Shown one piece after another: positions 37,304 through 55,491 of a stretch of 64,000 bases of DNA. The notes beneath the pieces are model-generated. The model did no database searches. It was not told the DNA's origin and saw only the letters and a list, made by a program, of their open reading frames with translations. Within the stretch, counting starts at the first letter, position 1. Each line of letters begins with the position of its first letter. Source of the stretch: Sodalis praecaptivus (lineage in GTDB: Bacteria > Pseudomonadota > Gammaproteobacteria > Enterobacterales > Enterobacteriaceae); NCBI RefSeq assembly GCF_000517425.1, contig NZ_CP006569.1, positions 434,001-498,000 of the forward strand. Reading direction: 5' to 3'. A program made the translations under genes and the position numbers.

Positions 37304-39409
37304 ATGGCTCGTATAACACCCATCGCACGCTATCGTAACATCGGTATCAGTGCACACATCGACGCGGGTAAAACCACCACGACTGAACGTATTCTGTTCT
37401 ACACGGGTGTGAACCACAAGATCGGTGAAGTTCATAATGGCGCAGCCACCATGGACTGGATGGCGCAGGAGCAGGAACGTGGTATCACCATCACGTCCGC
37501 CGCGACCACCTGTTTCTGGGCCGGCATGGCCAAACAGTTTGATTCGCATCGCATCAACATCATCGACACCCCGGGACACGTTGACTTCACCATCGAAGTC
37601 GAACGTTCCATGCGCGTGCTCGATGGCGCCGTCATGGTCTACTGTGCGGTCGGCGGCGTGCAGCCGCAGTCTGAAACCGTATGGCGTCAGGCAAACAAAT
37701 ACAAAGTGCCGCGTATCGCGTTCGTAAACAAAATGGACCGTATGGGCGCCAACTACCTGCGCGTCGTCGAGCAGCTGAAAACCCGTCTGGCCGCTAACCC
37801 GGTTCCGATTCAGCTGGCTATCGGCGCGGAAGAAAAATTCACCGGCGTCGTCGATCTGGTGAAAATGAAAGCCATCAACTGGAGCGAAGCGGACCAGGGC
37901 GTGACCTTCACTTATGAAGACATCCCCGCCGATTTGACCGAGCTGGCTGACAAATGGCACCAGCACCTGGTGGAATCCGCAGCTGAAGCCTCTGAAGAGC
38001 TGATGGACAAATACCTGGGCGGCGAAGATCTGACCGAAGAAGAGATCAAGACCGGTCTGCGCCAGCGCGTTCTGAACAACGAAATCATTTTGGTCACCTG
38101 TGGTTCCGCGTTCAAGAACAAGGGCGTGCAGGCGATGCTGGATGCGGTTATCGAATACCTGCCGGCACCGACCGACGTTGCCGCCATCAATGGCGTGCTC
38201 GACGACGGCGAAACCCATGCTGAGCGTCATTCCAGCGATGATGAGCCGTTCTCGGCGCTGGCGTTCAAAATCGCCACCGACCCGTTCGTCGGCAACCTGA
38301 CCTTCTTCCGCGTCTACTCCGGCGTCGTCAACTCCGGCGATACGGTGCTGAACTCGGTGAAGGACAAGCGCGAACGTTTCGGCCGTATCGTACAGATGCA
38401 CGCCAACAAACGTGAAGAAATCAAGGAAGTCCGCGCCGGCGATATCGCCGCGGCCATCGGCCTGAAAGACGTGACCACCGGGGATACCCTGTGCGATCCG
38501 TCCTCGCCCATCATCCTTGAGCGTATGGAATTCCCGGAACCGGTTATCTCGGTTGCCGTGGAACCGAAAACCAAAGCCGACCAGGAAAAAATGGGTCTGG
38601 CTCTGGGCCGTCTGGCGCAGGAAGACCCGTCTTTCCGCGTTTGGACCGATGAAGAGTCCGGCCAGACTATCATCGCCGGTATGGGTGAGCTGCACCTTGA
38701 AATTCTCGTTGACCGTATGCGTCGCGAATTCAACGTTGAAGCCAACGTCGGTAAGCCGCAGGTGGCCTACCGCGAAACGATCCGCTCCACCGTCGAACAG
38801 GAAGGTAAATTCGTTCGTCAGTCCGGTGGTCGCGGTCAGTTCGGCCACGTATGGCTGCGTATTGAACCGATGGAACCGGGTGGCAAAGGCTACGAGTTCC
38901 TGAACGAAATCGTCGGCGGCGTGGTACCGAAAGAGTACGTTCCGGCGGTGGATAAAGGCGTTCAGGAACAGCTGAAGAGCGGTGTTCTGGCCGGCTACCC
39001 GATCGTAGACGTCCGCGTTGCCGCCTTCGATGGTTCTTACCACGAAGTCGACTCCTCGGAAATGGCGTTCAAGATCGCCGGTTCCATGGCGTTCAAAGAA
39101 GGCTTCATGAAGGCGAAACCGGTGCTGCTGGAACCTATCATGAAGGTGGAAGTTGAAACGCCTGAAGACTACATGGGTGACGTGATTGGTGACTTGAACC
39201 GTCGTCGCGGTATGATTGACGGTATGGAAGACACCACGACCGGTAAAACCGTTCGTGCGCAGGTCCCCTTGTCTGAAATGTTCGGTTATGCTACTGATCT
39301 GCGTTCACAGACTCAGGGCCGTGCTTCTTACTCCATGGAGTTCCTGAAGTACAATGAAGCACCGAACAACGTTGCTCAGGCCATTATCGAAACCCGCAGA
39401 GCCAAGTAA
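37304..39409 (+). CDS. fusA: Elongation factor G
   Basis: 701-residue translocation GTPase (E. coli 704). GTPase motifs are [26 protein letters not shown] (switch I), DTPGHVDF and NKMDR; domains II-V follow, with [15 protein letters not shown] in domain IV. It also acts with RRF in ribosome recycling. Codon usage is strongly biased as in other highly expressed genes, which creates long antisense open frames. Ends 71 bases before tufA. Confidence 0.99.
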   Translation: MARITPIARYRNIGISAHIDAGKTTTTERILFYTGVNHKIGEVHNGAATMDWMAQEQERGITITSAATTCFWAGMAKQFDSHRINIIDTPGHVDFTIEVERSMRVLDGAVMVYCAVGGVQPQSETVWRQANKYKVPRIAFVNKMDRMGANYLRVVEQLKTRLAANPVPIQLAIGAEEKFTGVVDLVKMKAINWSEADQGVTFTYEDIPADLTELADKWHQHLVESAAEASEELMDKYLGGEDLTEEEIKTGLRQRVLNNEIILVTCGSAFKNKGVQAMLDAVIEYLPAPTDVAAINGVLDDGETHAERHSSDDEPFSALAFKIATDPFVGNLTFFRVYSGVVNSGDTVLNSVKDKRERFGRIVQMHANKREEIKEVRAGDIAAAIGLKDVTTGDTLCDPSSPIILERMEFPEPVISVAVEPKTKADQEKMGLALGRLAQEDPSFRVWTDEESGQTIIAGMGELHLEILVDRMRREFNVEANVGKPQVAYRETIRSTVEQEGKFVRQSGGRGQFGHVWLRIEPMEPGGKGYEFLNEIVGGVVPKEYVPAVDKGVQEQLKSGVLAGYPIVDVRVAAFDGSYHEVDSSEMAFKIAGSMAFKEGFMKAKPVLLEPIMKVEVETPEDYMGDVIGDLNRRRGMIDGMEDTTTGKTVRAQVPLSEMFGYATDLRSQTQGRASYSMEFLKYNEAPNNVAQAIIETRRAK

Positions 39410-39429
39410 GCTTTAAGGGTTACAATTAA

Positions 39430-40665
<1,236 letters not shown>

Positions 40666-40713
40666 GACACTACGTCTTACAGCCAATGCCGGCGTTAAGC
40701 CGGCAGCATGAAA

Positions 40714-40737
40714 GGGCGCCTCGGGCGCCCTTTTTTT
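40714..40737 (+). terminator. Rho-independent terminator of the str operon
   Basis: GGGCGCC (40714-40720) pairs with GGCGCCC (40724-40730) around a TCG loop, followed by seven T (40731-40737). A second hairpin without T-run lies just upstream (TGCCGGC 40687-40693, GCCGGCA 40699-40705). Confidence 0.94.
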
Positions 40738-40874
40738 ATGGTTGCGTTTTCTGGGCGGCGGTTGCTGTCGCACTCGGGTCCGCGGCACGCATTGGGTGTT
40801 CCAACGCGTCGCGGCGCTATCGCGGCCGTGCGGGCACGGTGGTCCGGAGCATTGTCCGCTGCTTTACATCCACA

Positions 40875-42098
40875 TTAACGTATCTGATAGTCTCGCCACC
40901 TAAAAGCGTATAAGGCCACCATGGCCGCGGCAAATCCCGCCGCTGCGCCCAGGCCAAGCGCCCAGCGCGGGCCGAAATGGTCGGCCACCCCACCGACAAT
41001 AGGTGCGCCGATAGGCGCTCCACCCAAAGCGATGCCCAAACGCAGCGCCATCACCCGCCCGCGCATGGCCGGTTCGGTGGAAAGCTGCATCAGGCTATTG
41101 GTAGCATTGGTAAACGTTAGGGCGGCGACGCCGATAATGATAAGCGCCCCCGCGAAAAGCCAATAGCCCGGCGCGACGGCGGCCAGTAAACAGCCTAATC
41201 CAAATACCGCGGCGCCGCTCAGCAACGCCGTCTGGCGTGGAGCGCCGCCGCCGGCGGCAAGCAAGGCGCCCGATAAGGTACCGATAGCCATAATTGACGA
41301 CAACAGACCAAAACCGCGGGCGTCGGTATGGAACACGTTAACGGCCATCGTGGATATGAAGATAGGAAAATTCAGGCCAAAGGTGCCGATAAGAAACAAC
41401 ATGACCAGGATGACTTTCAAATCCGGGCGGGACGCGACATAGCGAAAGCCTTCCGTCAAACTGCCTCGGGTGCGGCGCGCACGCGCATTCGCCTGCAGAT
41501 CGGCGACGCGCAGGAACGATAAGGACACCAGCACCGCCAGGAAAGAGACGCCGTTAAGCAGAAAAGCCCAGCCGGTGCCGACCGAGGCAATAATGACGCC
41601 GGCGATGGCCGGTCCGACCAGGCGCGCGCCGTTATACAGGGTTGAATTAAGTGCGACGGCATTGGGCAAATCCGCATCACCTACCATTTCCGCGACAAAG
41701 GTTTGCCGCACGGGGGCGTCGAACGCCGCCGCGCAGCCGAACAATAACGCGAAAAGATAAACCTGCCAGAGTTGAACGACGCCGAATAGGGTAAGTGCGC
41801 CCAGCACCAGCGCAAGTAGGCCCATCGACGCCTGGGTGGCGAGCAGAAGTCGACGCTGATTGAAATGGTCGGCCGCAAAACCGGTCCAGGGTAACAGCAG
41901 CAGCTGCGGACCCAATTGTAACGCCATGACCGTGCCTACGGCCGAGGCGTTATGCGGCGTGAGCTGGGTCAGCACTAACCAGTCTTCCCCGGTGTTCTGC
42001 ATCCAGGTGCCCAGATTGGAAACCAGGGCGCCGGCGGCCCACAAGCGATAATTGTAGAGCCGCAGCGAACGGAAAACCCCGCTTGTCGGGGGATTCAT
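40875..42098 (-). CDS. MFS exporter (drug/metabolite efflux type)
   Basis: 407-residue, 12-helix major facilitator transporter. It starts MNPPTSGVFRSLRLYNYRLW, with NLGTWMQNTGEDWLVL in helix 1, DHFNQRRLLL as motif A, and VRQTFVAEMVG and NATNSLMQLS later; this pattern is that of the EntS/MFS_3-like exporters. The longer open frame upstream overlaps the previous gene and is rejected; the chosen ATG overlaps that gene's TGA (ATGA). Transported compound unknown. It is the last gene of a leftward marR-led operon that sits between tufA and bfd, where E. coli has other genes. Confidence 0.88.
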   Translation of the reverse strand: MNPPTSGVFRSLRLYNYRLWAAGALVSNLGTWMQNTGEDWLVLTQLTPHNASAVGTVMALQLGPQLLLLPWTGFAADHFNQRRLLLATQASMGLLALVLGALTLFGVVQLWQVYLFALLFGCAAAFDAPVRQTFVAEMVGDADLPNAVALNSTLYNGARLVGPAIAGVIIASVGTGWAFLLNGVSFLAVLVSLSFLRVADLQANARARRTRGSLTEGFRYVASRPDLKVILVMLFLIGTFGLNFPIFISTMAVNVFHTDARGFGLLSSIMAIGTLSGALLAAGGGAPRQTALLSGAAVFGLGCLLAAVAPGYWLFAGALIIIGVAALTFTNATNSLMQLSTEPAMRGRVMALRLGIALGGAPIGAPIVGGVADHFGPRWALGLGAAAGFAAAMVALYAFRWRDYQIR

Positions 42099-42421
42099 CG
42101 CCGTTGCGCCGGATTCGTGCCCTGCAGGCGGCCGAAATGCATAGCCAGAAACAGCCCCATCGTCAGAATGCCGAGCCCGATAGCGGCGGCGTCGGCGGTA
42201 ATGCGGATGTCGAAATCGCCAATACGGCACAGAAACACATAACCGAGAACCAGGTTAACGCACCCCCAAAGTACGTTGACCGACGCGGAGGAAAGTCCTC
42301 GCCCTCTTGGTTTGGCAAAGGGCGTAGGAAATGCATGGCCCATTAAACCGCCGCAAAGGTGGGGCACCGCATTGGTAAGCAAAAGCCCGCCAGCGAACCA
42401 GGAAAACCAATAATGCCACAT
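42095..42421 (-). CDS. Small membrane protein in MarR-MFS operon
   Basis: 108-residue protein with about three hydrophobic segments (residues ~5-22, ~44-63, ~72-92). It starts MWHYWFSWFAGGLLLTNAVP behind a strong AAAGGAGGT five bases from the ATG. VPHLCGGLMGHAFPTPFAKPRG is a distinctive loop. I do not recognise a characterised family. The ATGA overlap with the MFS gene and the shared marR promoter suggest it works with the exporter. The open frame extends to 42517, but the strong ribosome site supports the start given. Confidence 0.72.
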   Translation of the reverse strand: MWHYWFSWFAGGLLLTNAVPHLCGGLMGHAFPTPFAKPRGRGLSSASVNVLWGCVNLVLGYVFLCRIGDFDIRITADAAAIGLGILTMGLFLAMHFGRLQGTNPAQRR

Positions 42422-42567
42422 CAGAGACCTCCTTTCGGATCGCCAAGGTTGGATGCGCGTTTGCTTCAAATCGGTGTAGCCGGCCGCGGAAAGGCAACAC
42501 CTATCGGGTAGGTGCACGCTTTAACGGGCGTCACTGCCGTGTTCGCTTCAAGCTGGCTAAGACCGGG

Positions 42568-43020
42568 TCAATAATCGGCAAGCCGCTGCAGCAACCTGAC
42601 CGCGGCGGCGAGCTGCGCCTGCTCGGCGGCGGACAGCTGCATTTCCAGGGCGCCGTGCAGCCAGTCGTTCTTCGCCGAGCGATGGGCCTGCAGGCGTTGG
42701 CGAAACGCATCCGTCAAGGTGATAAGCGTTTGCCGGCCGTCAACAGGATCGGCAACGCCCATGACCGCCCCCAGCGCCTGCAGCGCCGCTACCGTGCTGC
42801 GCATAGACTGCGGACGCACGCTTTCGGCCCGCGCCAGCGCCGAAACGGTGGCGGGACCATCGCGATCCAGCCGTAGCAACACCGATTTTTGCGCAGAGGT
42901 GAAATCGTTGGGCGGTGTTTGCTCGCGCAGCCGCCGCACCAGTTTACCCAGCGAAATACGCAGCTCGCCGGCCAACGCGGCTAACGAGGTTTCTTCAGCG
43001 TTAGGAATAGGATTCGTCAT
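42568..43020 (-). CDS. MarR-family transcriptional regulator
   Basis: 150-residue winged-helix regulator. DFTSAQKSVLLRLDRDGPAT begins the DNA-binding region, VSALARAESVRPQSMRSTVAAL is the recognition helix, and GVADPVDGRQTLITLT the wing with the Asp-x-Arg motif. It is the first gene of the leftward operon with the small membrane protein and the MFS exporter. A 29-bp perfect inverted repeat lies 26-54 bases before its start, so it very probably represses its own operon and responds to a small, likely phenolic, ligand. Confidence 0.92.
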   Translation of the reverse strand: MTNPIPNAEETSLAALAGELRISLGKLVRRLREQTPPNDFTSAQKSVLLRLDRDGPATVSALARAESVRPQSMRSTVAALQALGAVMGVADPVDGRQTLITLTDAFRQRLQAHRSAKNDWLHGALEMQLSAAEQAQLAAAVRLLQRLADY

Positions 43021-43045
43021 ACGCAGAGTATGGTCTGAACAGGGA

Positions 43046-43074
43046 TAATCTGTACAGGTAAACTGTACAGATTA
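43046..43074. promoter_or_regulatory. MarR operator: 12-bp inverted repeat
   Basis: TAATCTGTACAG (43046-43057) and its exact reverse complement CTGTACAGATTA (43063-43074) are separated by GTAAA. Each arm itself contains the palindrome CTGTACAG, so two dimer sites 13 bp apart are possible. It lies just upstream of the marR gene. Confidence 0.82.
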
Positions 43075-43299
43075 ACTGTTAGTATTCATTTCCGCGCTGT
43101 TAGGACGCACAGCGGGCACAACACAGCGGCATGAACAACCGCGCGAAACGCATCGCGTCATGCCTGTAAAAAAATTGCCCCATTAAGCGGACTAAGATCA
43201 GCAGGTTAATCAACAAAACGCAAACAGCAATACTTTCGCTATTGTAATGACACGCGTTCTCATCTAAATTGGCGTGAGATTAGCCAGTGAGTACCAGCA

Positions 43300-43494
43300 A
43301 TGTATGTTTGTTTATGTAATGCGGTAAGCGACAAAGCCATACGCGCCGCTGTGAGGCTGCACCAGCCCCAGACTTTCCAGCAGTTGAAACGATTGGTGCC
43401 GGTGGGTACCCAATGCGGAAAATGCGTCTGCGTCGCGCGCCGTATAATGGAGGATGAACTACAGCACATCGCGCCGTTGGAAAATATCGCTTAA
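43300..43494 (+). CDS. bfd: Bacterioferritin-associated ferredoxin
   Basis: 64-residue [2Fe-2S] protein that reduces the iron core of bacterioferritin so that iron is released. Cluster ligands are the Cys pair in [11 protein letters not shown] and the pair in [14 protein letters not shown]. Same length as in E. coli; bfr follows 74 bases downstream. The upstream 279-base spacer back to marR is AT-rich; a clear Fur box was not found by eye. Confidence 0.96.
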   Translation: MYVCLCNAVSDKAIRAAVRLHQPQTFQQLKRLVPVGTQCGKCVCVARRIMEDELQHIAPLENIA

Positions 43495-43568
43495 AAAAGT
43501 AAGGTTATTCCTTTGCATTACTCTGTCGCGGTTATATTCTGATATAACACGCAACGGAGGACCTCGTC

Positions 43569-44048
43569 ATGAAAGGTGATGCCCAGATTATCAACCATCT
43601 CAACAAGCTGCTTGGCAACGAGCTTGTGGCTATCAATCAGTATTTCCTGCATGCCCGGATGTTCAAGAATTGGGGCCTGATGCGCCTCAACGATGTTGAA
43701 TACCACGAATCCATTGATGAAATGAAACACGCGGATCGCTACATCGAACGTATTCTCTTCCTGGAGGGGCTGCCTAATCTGCAGGACCTCGGCCGGCTGA
43801 ATATCGGTGAGGACGTGGAAGAAATGCTGCGCTCCGATCTCTATTTGGAATTGCAGGGCGCGCAGGATTTGCGTGAAGGCATCGCCTACGCCGATTCGAT
43901 ACGCGACTACGTGTCGCGGGACTTAATGATAGAAATCCTTACCGACGAAGAAGAGCATATTGATTTTCTGGAAACCGAGCTGGCGCTTATCACCCGTATC
44001 GGTACCCAGAACTACCTGCAGTCGCAGCTCAAAGACGCCGCTCAGTAA
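43569..44048 (+). CDS. bfr: Bacterioferritin
   Basis: 159-residue subunit of the 24-mer haem-containing iron store. [18 protein letters not shown] has Glu18, [17 protein letters not shown] has Glu51, Met52 (haem ligand) and His54, and [15 protein letters not shown] has Glu127 and His130, so the dinuclear ferroxidase site is complete. CGGAGGACCTCGTC precedes the ATG. Paired with bfd as in E. coli. Confidence 0.98.
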   Translation: MKGDAQIINHLNKLLGNELVAINQYFLHARMFKNWGLMRLNDVEYHESIDEMKHADRYIERILFLEGLPNLQDLGRLNIGEDVEEMLRSDLYLELQGAQDLREGIAYADSIRDYVSRDLMIEILTDEEEHIDFLETELALITRIGTQNYLQSQLKDAAQ

Positions 44049-44160
44049 GCCGGGCCGCGACGGTCACTGTCACGGGGCAACGGTGTCATCACCGCACCCC
44101 GCGCCGCTGCGCGGGGCAGGGCGCCTTATCTCCTCCTCATAACCGCCCGTTCGGGACAAA

Positions 44161-44254
44161 GCGTCGCTTGTCCGGCGTCGCTTTCCTTTATCGCCCGCTG
44201 AGGCAGAGCGTCGCTTATCTGGCGTCGTTTTCCTTTACCGTCGGCTGGCGGCAA
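44161..44254. repeat. Two tandem 47-bp imperfect repeats after bfr
   Basis: Copies at 44161-44207 and 44208-44254 share GCGTCGCTT, GGCGTCG and TTTTCCTTTA blocks in the same order with about ten differences. They lie in the 627-base spacer between bfr and rpsJ, which has no supported gene. Confidence 0.75.
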
Positions 44255-44371
44255 GAGGCTTGGCGCATAGGGTCAAGACCTCTTCCACCGTACGCCCAGA
44301 GGAAGGAACATTGCGCCCGACTGTCAGTGCGCATAACATCAACCGCGTGCGGCCCGCGCCGAGCATGGCCT

Positions 44372-44437
44372 TTTTCGCCGCAGCGCTTCTCCCTTTTCGC
44401 CGCAGCGCTTCTCCCCTTTCGCCGCAGCGCTTCTCCC
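44372..44437. repeat. Three tandem 22-bp repeats upstream of the S10 promoter
   Basis: Three head-to-tail units (44372, 44394, 44416) of TTTTCGCCGCAGCGCTTCTC plus CC, almost identical, with a broken fourth copy from 44438. The array ends only a few bases before the S10 -35 region, so copy number sets what lies directly upstream of that promoter. Confidence 0.93.
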
Positions 44438-44453
44438 TTTTCACCGCCCGCGC

Positions 44454-44481
44454 TTGCTTCCTGTACAGATTTGCGTATAAT
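44454..44481 (+). promoter_or_regulatory. S10 operon promoter
   Basis: TTGCTT (44454-44459) and a perfect TATAAT (44476-44481), 16-bp spacer, followed by GCGCGGGC. It lies 195 bases before rpsJ, leaving a long leader as in E. coli. The spacer contains CTGTACAGATT (44461-44471), identical to one arm of the MarR operator near 43063. Confidence 0.85.
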
Positions 44482-44604
44482 GCGCGGGCTTGTCTTGTAG
44501 ATATTACCATGACAGGCCGACCCGCTCGTCGGGTCCGCGCTGGCCGCGCAGGCGGTAAGCCAGCTAACAACATCCCCAATAGGGGGATAACACTGAACGA
44601 TTAC

Positions 44605-44987
<383 letters not shown>

Positions 44988-45007
44988 TCAGGTCGTTGAA
45001 CGATTGA

Positions 45008-47410
<2,403 letters not shown>

Positions 47411-47423
47411 TATTAGAGGATAA

Positions 47424-47705
<282 letters not shown>

Positions 47706-47710
47706 GGTAG

Positions 47711-49381
<1,671 letters not shown>

Positions 49382-49382
<1 letters not shown>

Positions 49383-49636
49383 TGAGTGACCAAATCCGTA
49401 CTCTGCAAGGTCGTGTGGTTAGCGACAAAATGGAGAAATCCATCGTTGTGGCCATTGAACGTTTTGTGAAACACCCGATCTACGGCAAGTTCATCAAACG
49501 TACGACCAAGCTCCACGTACATGACGAGAACAATGACAGCAATATCGGCGACATCGTTGAAATCAGCGAATGCCGTCCGATTTCCAAGACCAAGTCCTGG
49601 ACGCTGGTTCGCGTTGTAGAGAAAGCGATCCTGTAA
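49382..49636 (+). CDS. rpsQ: Ribosomal protein S17
   Basis: 84 residues, [22 protein letters not shown]-fold primary binder of 16S rRNA in the 30S body. Last gene of the S10 operon; a terminator follows 25 bases after the stop. Confidence 0.99.
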
Positions 49637-49661
49637 AACGGTAAGCGCGCTCTAAACAGAT

Positions 49662-49693
49662 AAACGGCTCGTCCTTTGAGCCGTTTATTTTTT
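49662..49693 (+). terminator. S10 operon terminator
   Basis: AAACGGCTC (49662-49670) pairs with GAGCCGTTT (49678-49686) around a 7-base loop, followed by A and six T (49688-49693). Confidence 0.92.
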
Positions 49694-49694
49694 C

Positions 49695-49723
49695 TACCCA
49701 TACACCAGGAGCGGTGTTATAAT
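49695..49723 (+). promoter_or_regulatory. spc operon promoter
   Basis: A perfect TATAAT at 49718-49723 preceded by TGT gives an extended -10 (TGTTATAAT); the -35 region (TCTACC, 49695-49700) is poor, as in the E. coli spc promoter, which the surrounding sequence closely resembles. The leader to rplN is 86 bases. Confidence 0.8.
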
Positions 49724-49797
49724 GCTGCGCCCTGTATTATGGGGTTTTTTCTTACGACCGATTCAGGTCATTAAGTATAAGTAGTAGTTGACATTAG

Positions 49798-50181
<384 letters not shown>

Positions 50182-50191
50182 GGAGCGAATC

Positions 50192-51379
<1,188 letters not shown>

Positions 51380-51407
51380 ATTGTCACCAATTGAATCACG
51401 GGAGTAA

Positions 51408-51806
<399 letters not shown>

Positions 51807-51819
51807 TTGGGAGGAAAGA

Positions 51820-52353
51820 ATGTCTCGTGTTGCTAAAGCACCCGTCGTCATTCCTGCCGGCGTAGAGGTAAAACTCAACGGTCAGGATATTTCGATTAAG
51901 GGTAAAAACGGCGAGCTGACTCGTACTATCCACGAAGCTGTTGACGTTCAGCATGCTGATAACCAGCTGACCTTTGCTCCGCGCGAAGGCCATGCCAATG
52001 GTTGGGCGCTTGCAGGCACGACTCGTGCGCTGCTGAACGGCATGGTGATTGGTGTGACCGACGGCTTCACTAAAAAGCTACAGCTGGTAGGTGTAGGTTA
52101 CCGTGCTGCAGTGAAAGGTAATGTGGTGAATTTGTCTCTGGGCTTTTCTCACCCCATCGACCATCAACTGCCGGCAGGTATCACCGCAGAATGCCCGAGC
52201 CAAACTGAAATCGTGCTGAAAGGCGCTGATAAGCAGACTATTGGCCAGGTTGCGGCAGATCTGCGTGCCTATCGTCGTCCTGAGCCTTATAAAGGCAAGG
52301 GTGTTCGTTACGCCGACGAAGTCGTGCGTACCAAAGAGGCTAAGAAGAAGTAA
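51820..52353 (+). CDS. rplF: Ribosomal protein L6
   Basis: 177 residues, [20 protein letters not shown]. Two similar domains near the sarcin-ricin loop; [16 protein letters not shown] is the conserved C-terminal motif. Confidence 0.99.
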   Translation: MSRVAKAPVVIPAGVEVKLNGQDISIKGKNGELTRTIHEAVDVQHADNQLTFAPREGHANGWALAGTTRALLNGMVIGVTDGFTKKLQLVGVGYRAAVKGNVVNLSLGFSHPIDHQLPAGITAECPSQTEIVLKGADKQTIGQVAADLRAYRRPEPYKGKGVRYADEVVRTKEAKKK

Positions 52354-52716
<363 letters not shown>

Positions 52717-52721
52717 GGTGA

Positions 52722-53231
<510 letters not shown>

Positions 53232-53237
53232 TTGACC

Positions 53238-53417
53238 ATGGCACAGACTATTAAAATCACTCAGACTCGCAGTTCCATCGGTCGTCTGCCGAAACACAAG
53301 GCAACTCTGGTTGGCTTGGGCCTGCGTCGCATTGGCCACACCGTAGAGCGTGAAGATACGCCTGCAGTACGCGGTATGGTCAATTTGGTTTCCTACATGG
53401 TCAAAGTTGAGGAGTAA
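53238..53417 (+). CDS. rpmD: Ribosomal protein L30
   Basis: 59 residues, [20 protein letters not shown] to MVKVEE. An in-frame start two codons earlier is possible, but 53238 matches the family N-terminus and lies six bases after rpsE. Confidence 0.98.
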   Translation: MAQTIKITQTRSSIGRLPKHKATLVGLGLRRIGHTVEREDTPAVRGMVNLVSYMVKVEE

Positions 53418-53420
53418 GAG

Positions 53421-53855
53421 ATGCGTTTAAATACTCTGTCTCCGGCTGAGGGTTCCAAACACGCCTCTAAGCGTCCAGGCCGCGGTATTGGTTCTGGCTT
53501 GGGCAAAACCGGCGGTCGCGGTCACAAAGGTCAGAAGTCTCGTTCTGGCGGTGGCGTACGTCGCGGGTTTGAAGGCGGCCAGATGCCTCTGTACCGTCGT
53601 CTGCCGAAATTCGGCTTTACGTCGCGCAAATCCATGGTCACCGCGGAAGTCCGCCTGTCCGATTTGGCGCACGTTGAAGGCGAAGTCGTGGATCTGAACG
53701 CGCTGAAAGCCGCTAACATCGTTGGCATCCAAACTGAATTCGCCAAAATCATGCTGTCCGGCGAAGTCAAACGTGCGGTTACCGTGCGTGGCCTGCGTGT
53801 AAGCAAAGGCGCGCGTGCCGCAATCGAAGCTGCCGGCGGTAAAATTGAGGAATAA
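53421..53855 (+). CDS. rplO: Ribosomal protein L15
   Basis: 144 residues, [20 protein letters not shown], with a glycine/arginine-rich N-terminal extension ([20 protein letters not shown]) that threads into 23S rRNA. Late 50S assembly protein. secY follows eight bases later. Confidence 0.99.
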   Translation: MRLNTLSPAEGSKHASKRPGRGIGSGLGKTGGRGHKGQKSRSGGGVRRGFEGGQMPLYRRLPKFGFTSRKSMVTAEVRLSDLAHVEGEVVDLNALKAANIVGIQTEFAKIMLSGEVKRAVTVRGLRVSKGARAAIEAAGGKIEE

Positions 53856-53862
53856 GTAGCAG

Positions 53863-55194
53863 ATGGCTAAACAACCGGGATTAGATTTTCAAAGCGCCAA
53901 AGGCGGACTGGGTGAACTGAAACGCAGACTTCTGTTTGTTATCGGGGCGCTTATTGTCTTCCGCATCGGCTCTTTTATTCCGATCCCTGGTATTGATGCC
54001 ACCGTACTTGCGAAATTGCTCGAACAGCAGCGCGGCACCATCATAGAAATGTTCAACATGTTCTCTGGTGGTGCGCTCAGCCGTGCTTCTATCTTCGCAT
54101 TGGGGATCATGCCGTATATCTCGGCATCGATCATCATCCAGCTGCTCACGGTGGTACACCCGGCGCTGGCGGAGATTAAAAAAGAGGGCGAGGCTGGCAG
54201 ACGTAAAATCAGCCAGTACACGCGCTACGGCACCCTGGTGTTGGCAATATTTCAGTCAATCGGTATCGCAACCGGTTTGCCGAATATGCCGGGAATGCAA
54301 GGTCTGGTGATTAATCCAGGCTTTGCGTTTTACTTTACTGCGGTAGTGAGCCTGGTCTGCGGGACAATGTTCCTGATGTGGCTGGGTGAGCAGATCACTG
54401 AACGAGGTATCGGCAACGGTATCTCCATCATTATCTTCGCGGGTATCGTAGCGGGCTTGCCGCCTGCCATCGGCCACACCATAGAGCAAGCTCGACAAGG
54501 CGATATGCACTTCCTCGTGTTGCTATTGGTTGCAGTTCTGGTGTTCGCGGTGACGTTTTTCGTGGTGTTCGTTGAACGTGGTCAGCGTCGTATCGTCGTT
54601 AACTACGCCAAGCGTCAGCAAGGACGTCGCGTTTATGCGGCCCAGAGCACGCATTTGCCGCTGAAAGTGAACATGGCCGGGGTTATCCCGGCAATTTTCG
54701 CCTCCAGTATCATTCTGTTTCCGGCCACGATTGCATCCTGGTTCGGAGGCGGCACAGGTTGGGGCTGGCTGTCTGCGATTTCGCTCTATTTGCAGCCTGG
54801 TCAACCGCTTTATGTGTTACTATATGCGGCTGCAATCATATTCTTCTGTTTCTTTTACACGGCGTTGGTGTTCAACCCGCGCGAGACAGCAGATAACCTG
54901 AAGAAGTCCGGTGCATTTGTACCAGGCATTCGTCCGGGAGAGCAAACGGCAAGGTATATTGATAAGGTGATGACCCGCCTCACGCTGGTCGGCGCCATGT
55001 ACATTACCTTTATCTGCCTAATCCCGGAGTTCATGCGTGACGCAATGAAAGTTCCCTTCTATTTTGGGGGCACGTCTTTATTGATCGTCGTTGTGGTTAT
55101 CATGGACTTTATGGCTCAAGTGCAGACTCTGATGATGTCGAGTCAATACGAGTCCGCATTGAAGAAAGCAAACCTGAAAGGCTATAACCGCTAA
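53863..55194 (+). CDS. secY: Protein translocase subunit SecY
   Basis: 443-residue, ten-helix channel of the SecYEG translocon. [15 protein letters not shown], the plug-domain region [20 protein letters not shown], and the SecA/ribosome-binding loop with [20 protein letters not shown] are present. Ends ...[13 protein letters not shown]. Co-transcribed with the spc ribosomal genes and followed by rpmJ. Confidence 0.99.
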   Translation: MAKQPGLDFQSAKGGLGELKRRLLFVIGALIVFRIGSFIPIPGIDATVLAKLLEQQRGTIIEMFNMFSGGALSRASIFALGIMPYISASIIIQLLTVVHPALAEIKKEGEAGRRKISQYTRYGTLVLAIFQSIGIATGLPNMPGMQGLVINPGFAFYFTAVVSLVCGTMFLMWLGEQITERGIGNGISIIIFAGIVAGLPPAIGHTIEQARQGDMHFLVLLLVAVLVFAVTFFVVFVERGQRRIVVNYAKRQQGRRVYAAQSTHLPLKVNMAGVIPAIFASSIILFPATIASWFGGGTGWGWLSAISLYLQPGQPLYVLLYAAAIIFFCFFYTALVFNPRETADNLKKSGAFVPGIRPGEQTARYIDKVMTRLTLVGAMYITFICLIPEFMRDAMKVPFYFGGTSLLIVVVVIMDFMAQVQTLMMSSQYESALKKANLKGYNR

Positions 55195-55344
<150 letters not shown>

Positions 55345-55363
55345 TATTTCCGGCATTTTTTTC

Positions 55364-55392
55364 TTGCAAAGTTGGGTTGAGCTGGCTAGATT
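55364..55392 (+). promoter_or_regulatory. Alpha operon promoter
   Basis: TTGCAA (55364-55369) and TAGATT (55387-55392) with a 17-bp spacer. The -10 lies inside an inverted repeat, GCTGGCTA (55381-55388) and TAGCCAGC (55392-55399), which is also found at this place in E. coli. Confidence 0.75.
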
Positions 55393-55399
55393 AGCCAGC

Positions 55400-55491
55400 C
55401 AATCTTTTGTATGTCGCTGCAACATTGTTTGAGTATCCTGAAAACGGGCTTTTCAGAATGGTGTTGCCGTTAAAAATTTTAGGAGTGCATA
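55400..55491 (+). promoter_or_regulatory. Alpha operon leader (S4-binding pseudoknot)
   Basis: The 5' leader of rpsM closely resembles the E. coli alpha-operon leader: TTTGAGTATCCTGAAAACGG, GGGCTTTTCAG and TAGGAGTGCATAGTGG are kept in order. In E. coli this RNA folds into a nested pseudoknot around the GTG start, which S4 binds to trap the ribosome. The fold was recognised by similarity, not computed. Confidence 0.8.

Noticed and set aside
37229-39043. 604-codon open frame antisense to fusA
   Set aside because: Exact antisense of a highly expressed gene; strong codon bias in fusA removes stops from this frame. Repetitive Phe/His/Val-rich product, no ribosome site, no known family.
43050-43057. 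Octamer ATCTGTAC shared by the yjiR operator set and the MarR operator
   Set aside because: An 8-base match between sites of two unrelated regulator families is likely chance; layouts differ completely.
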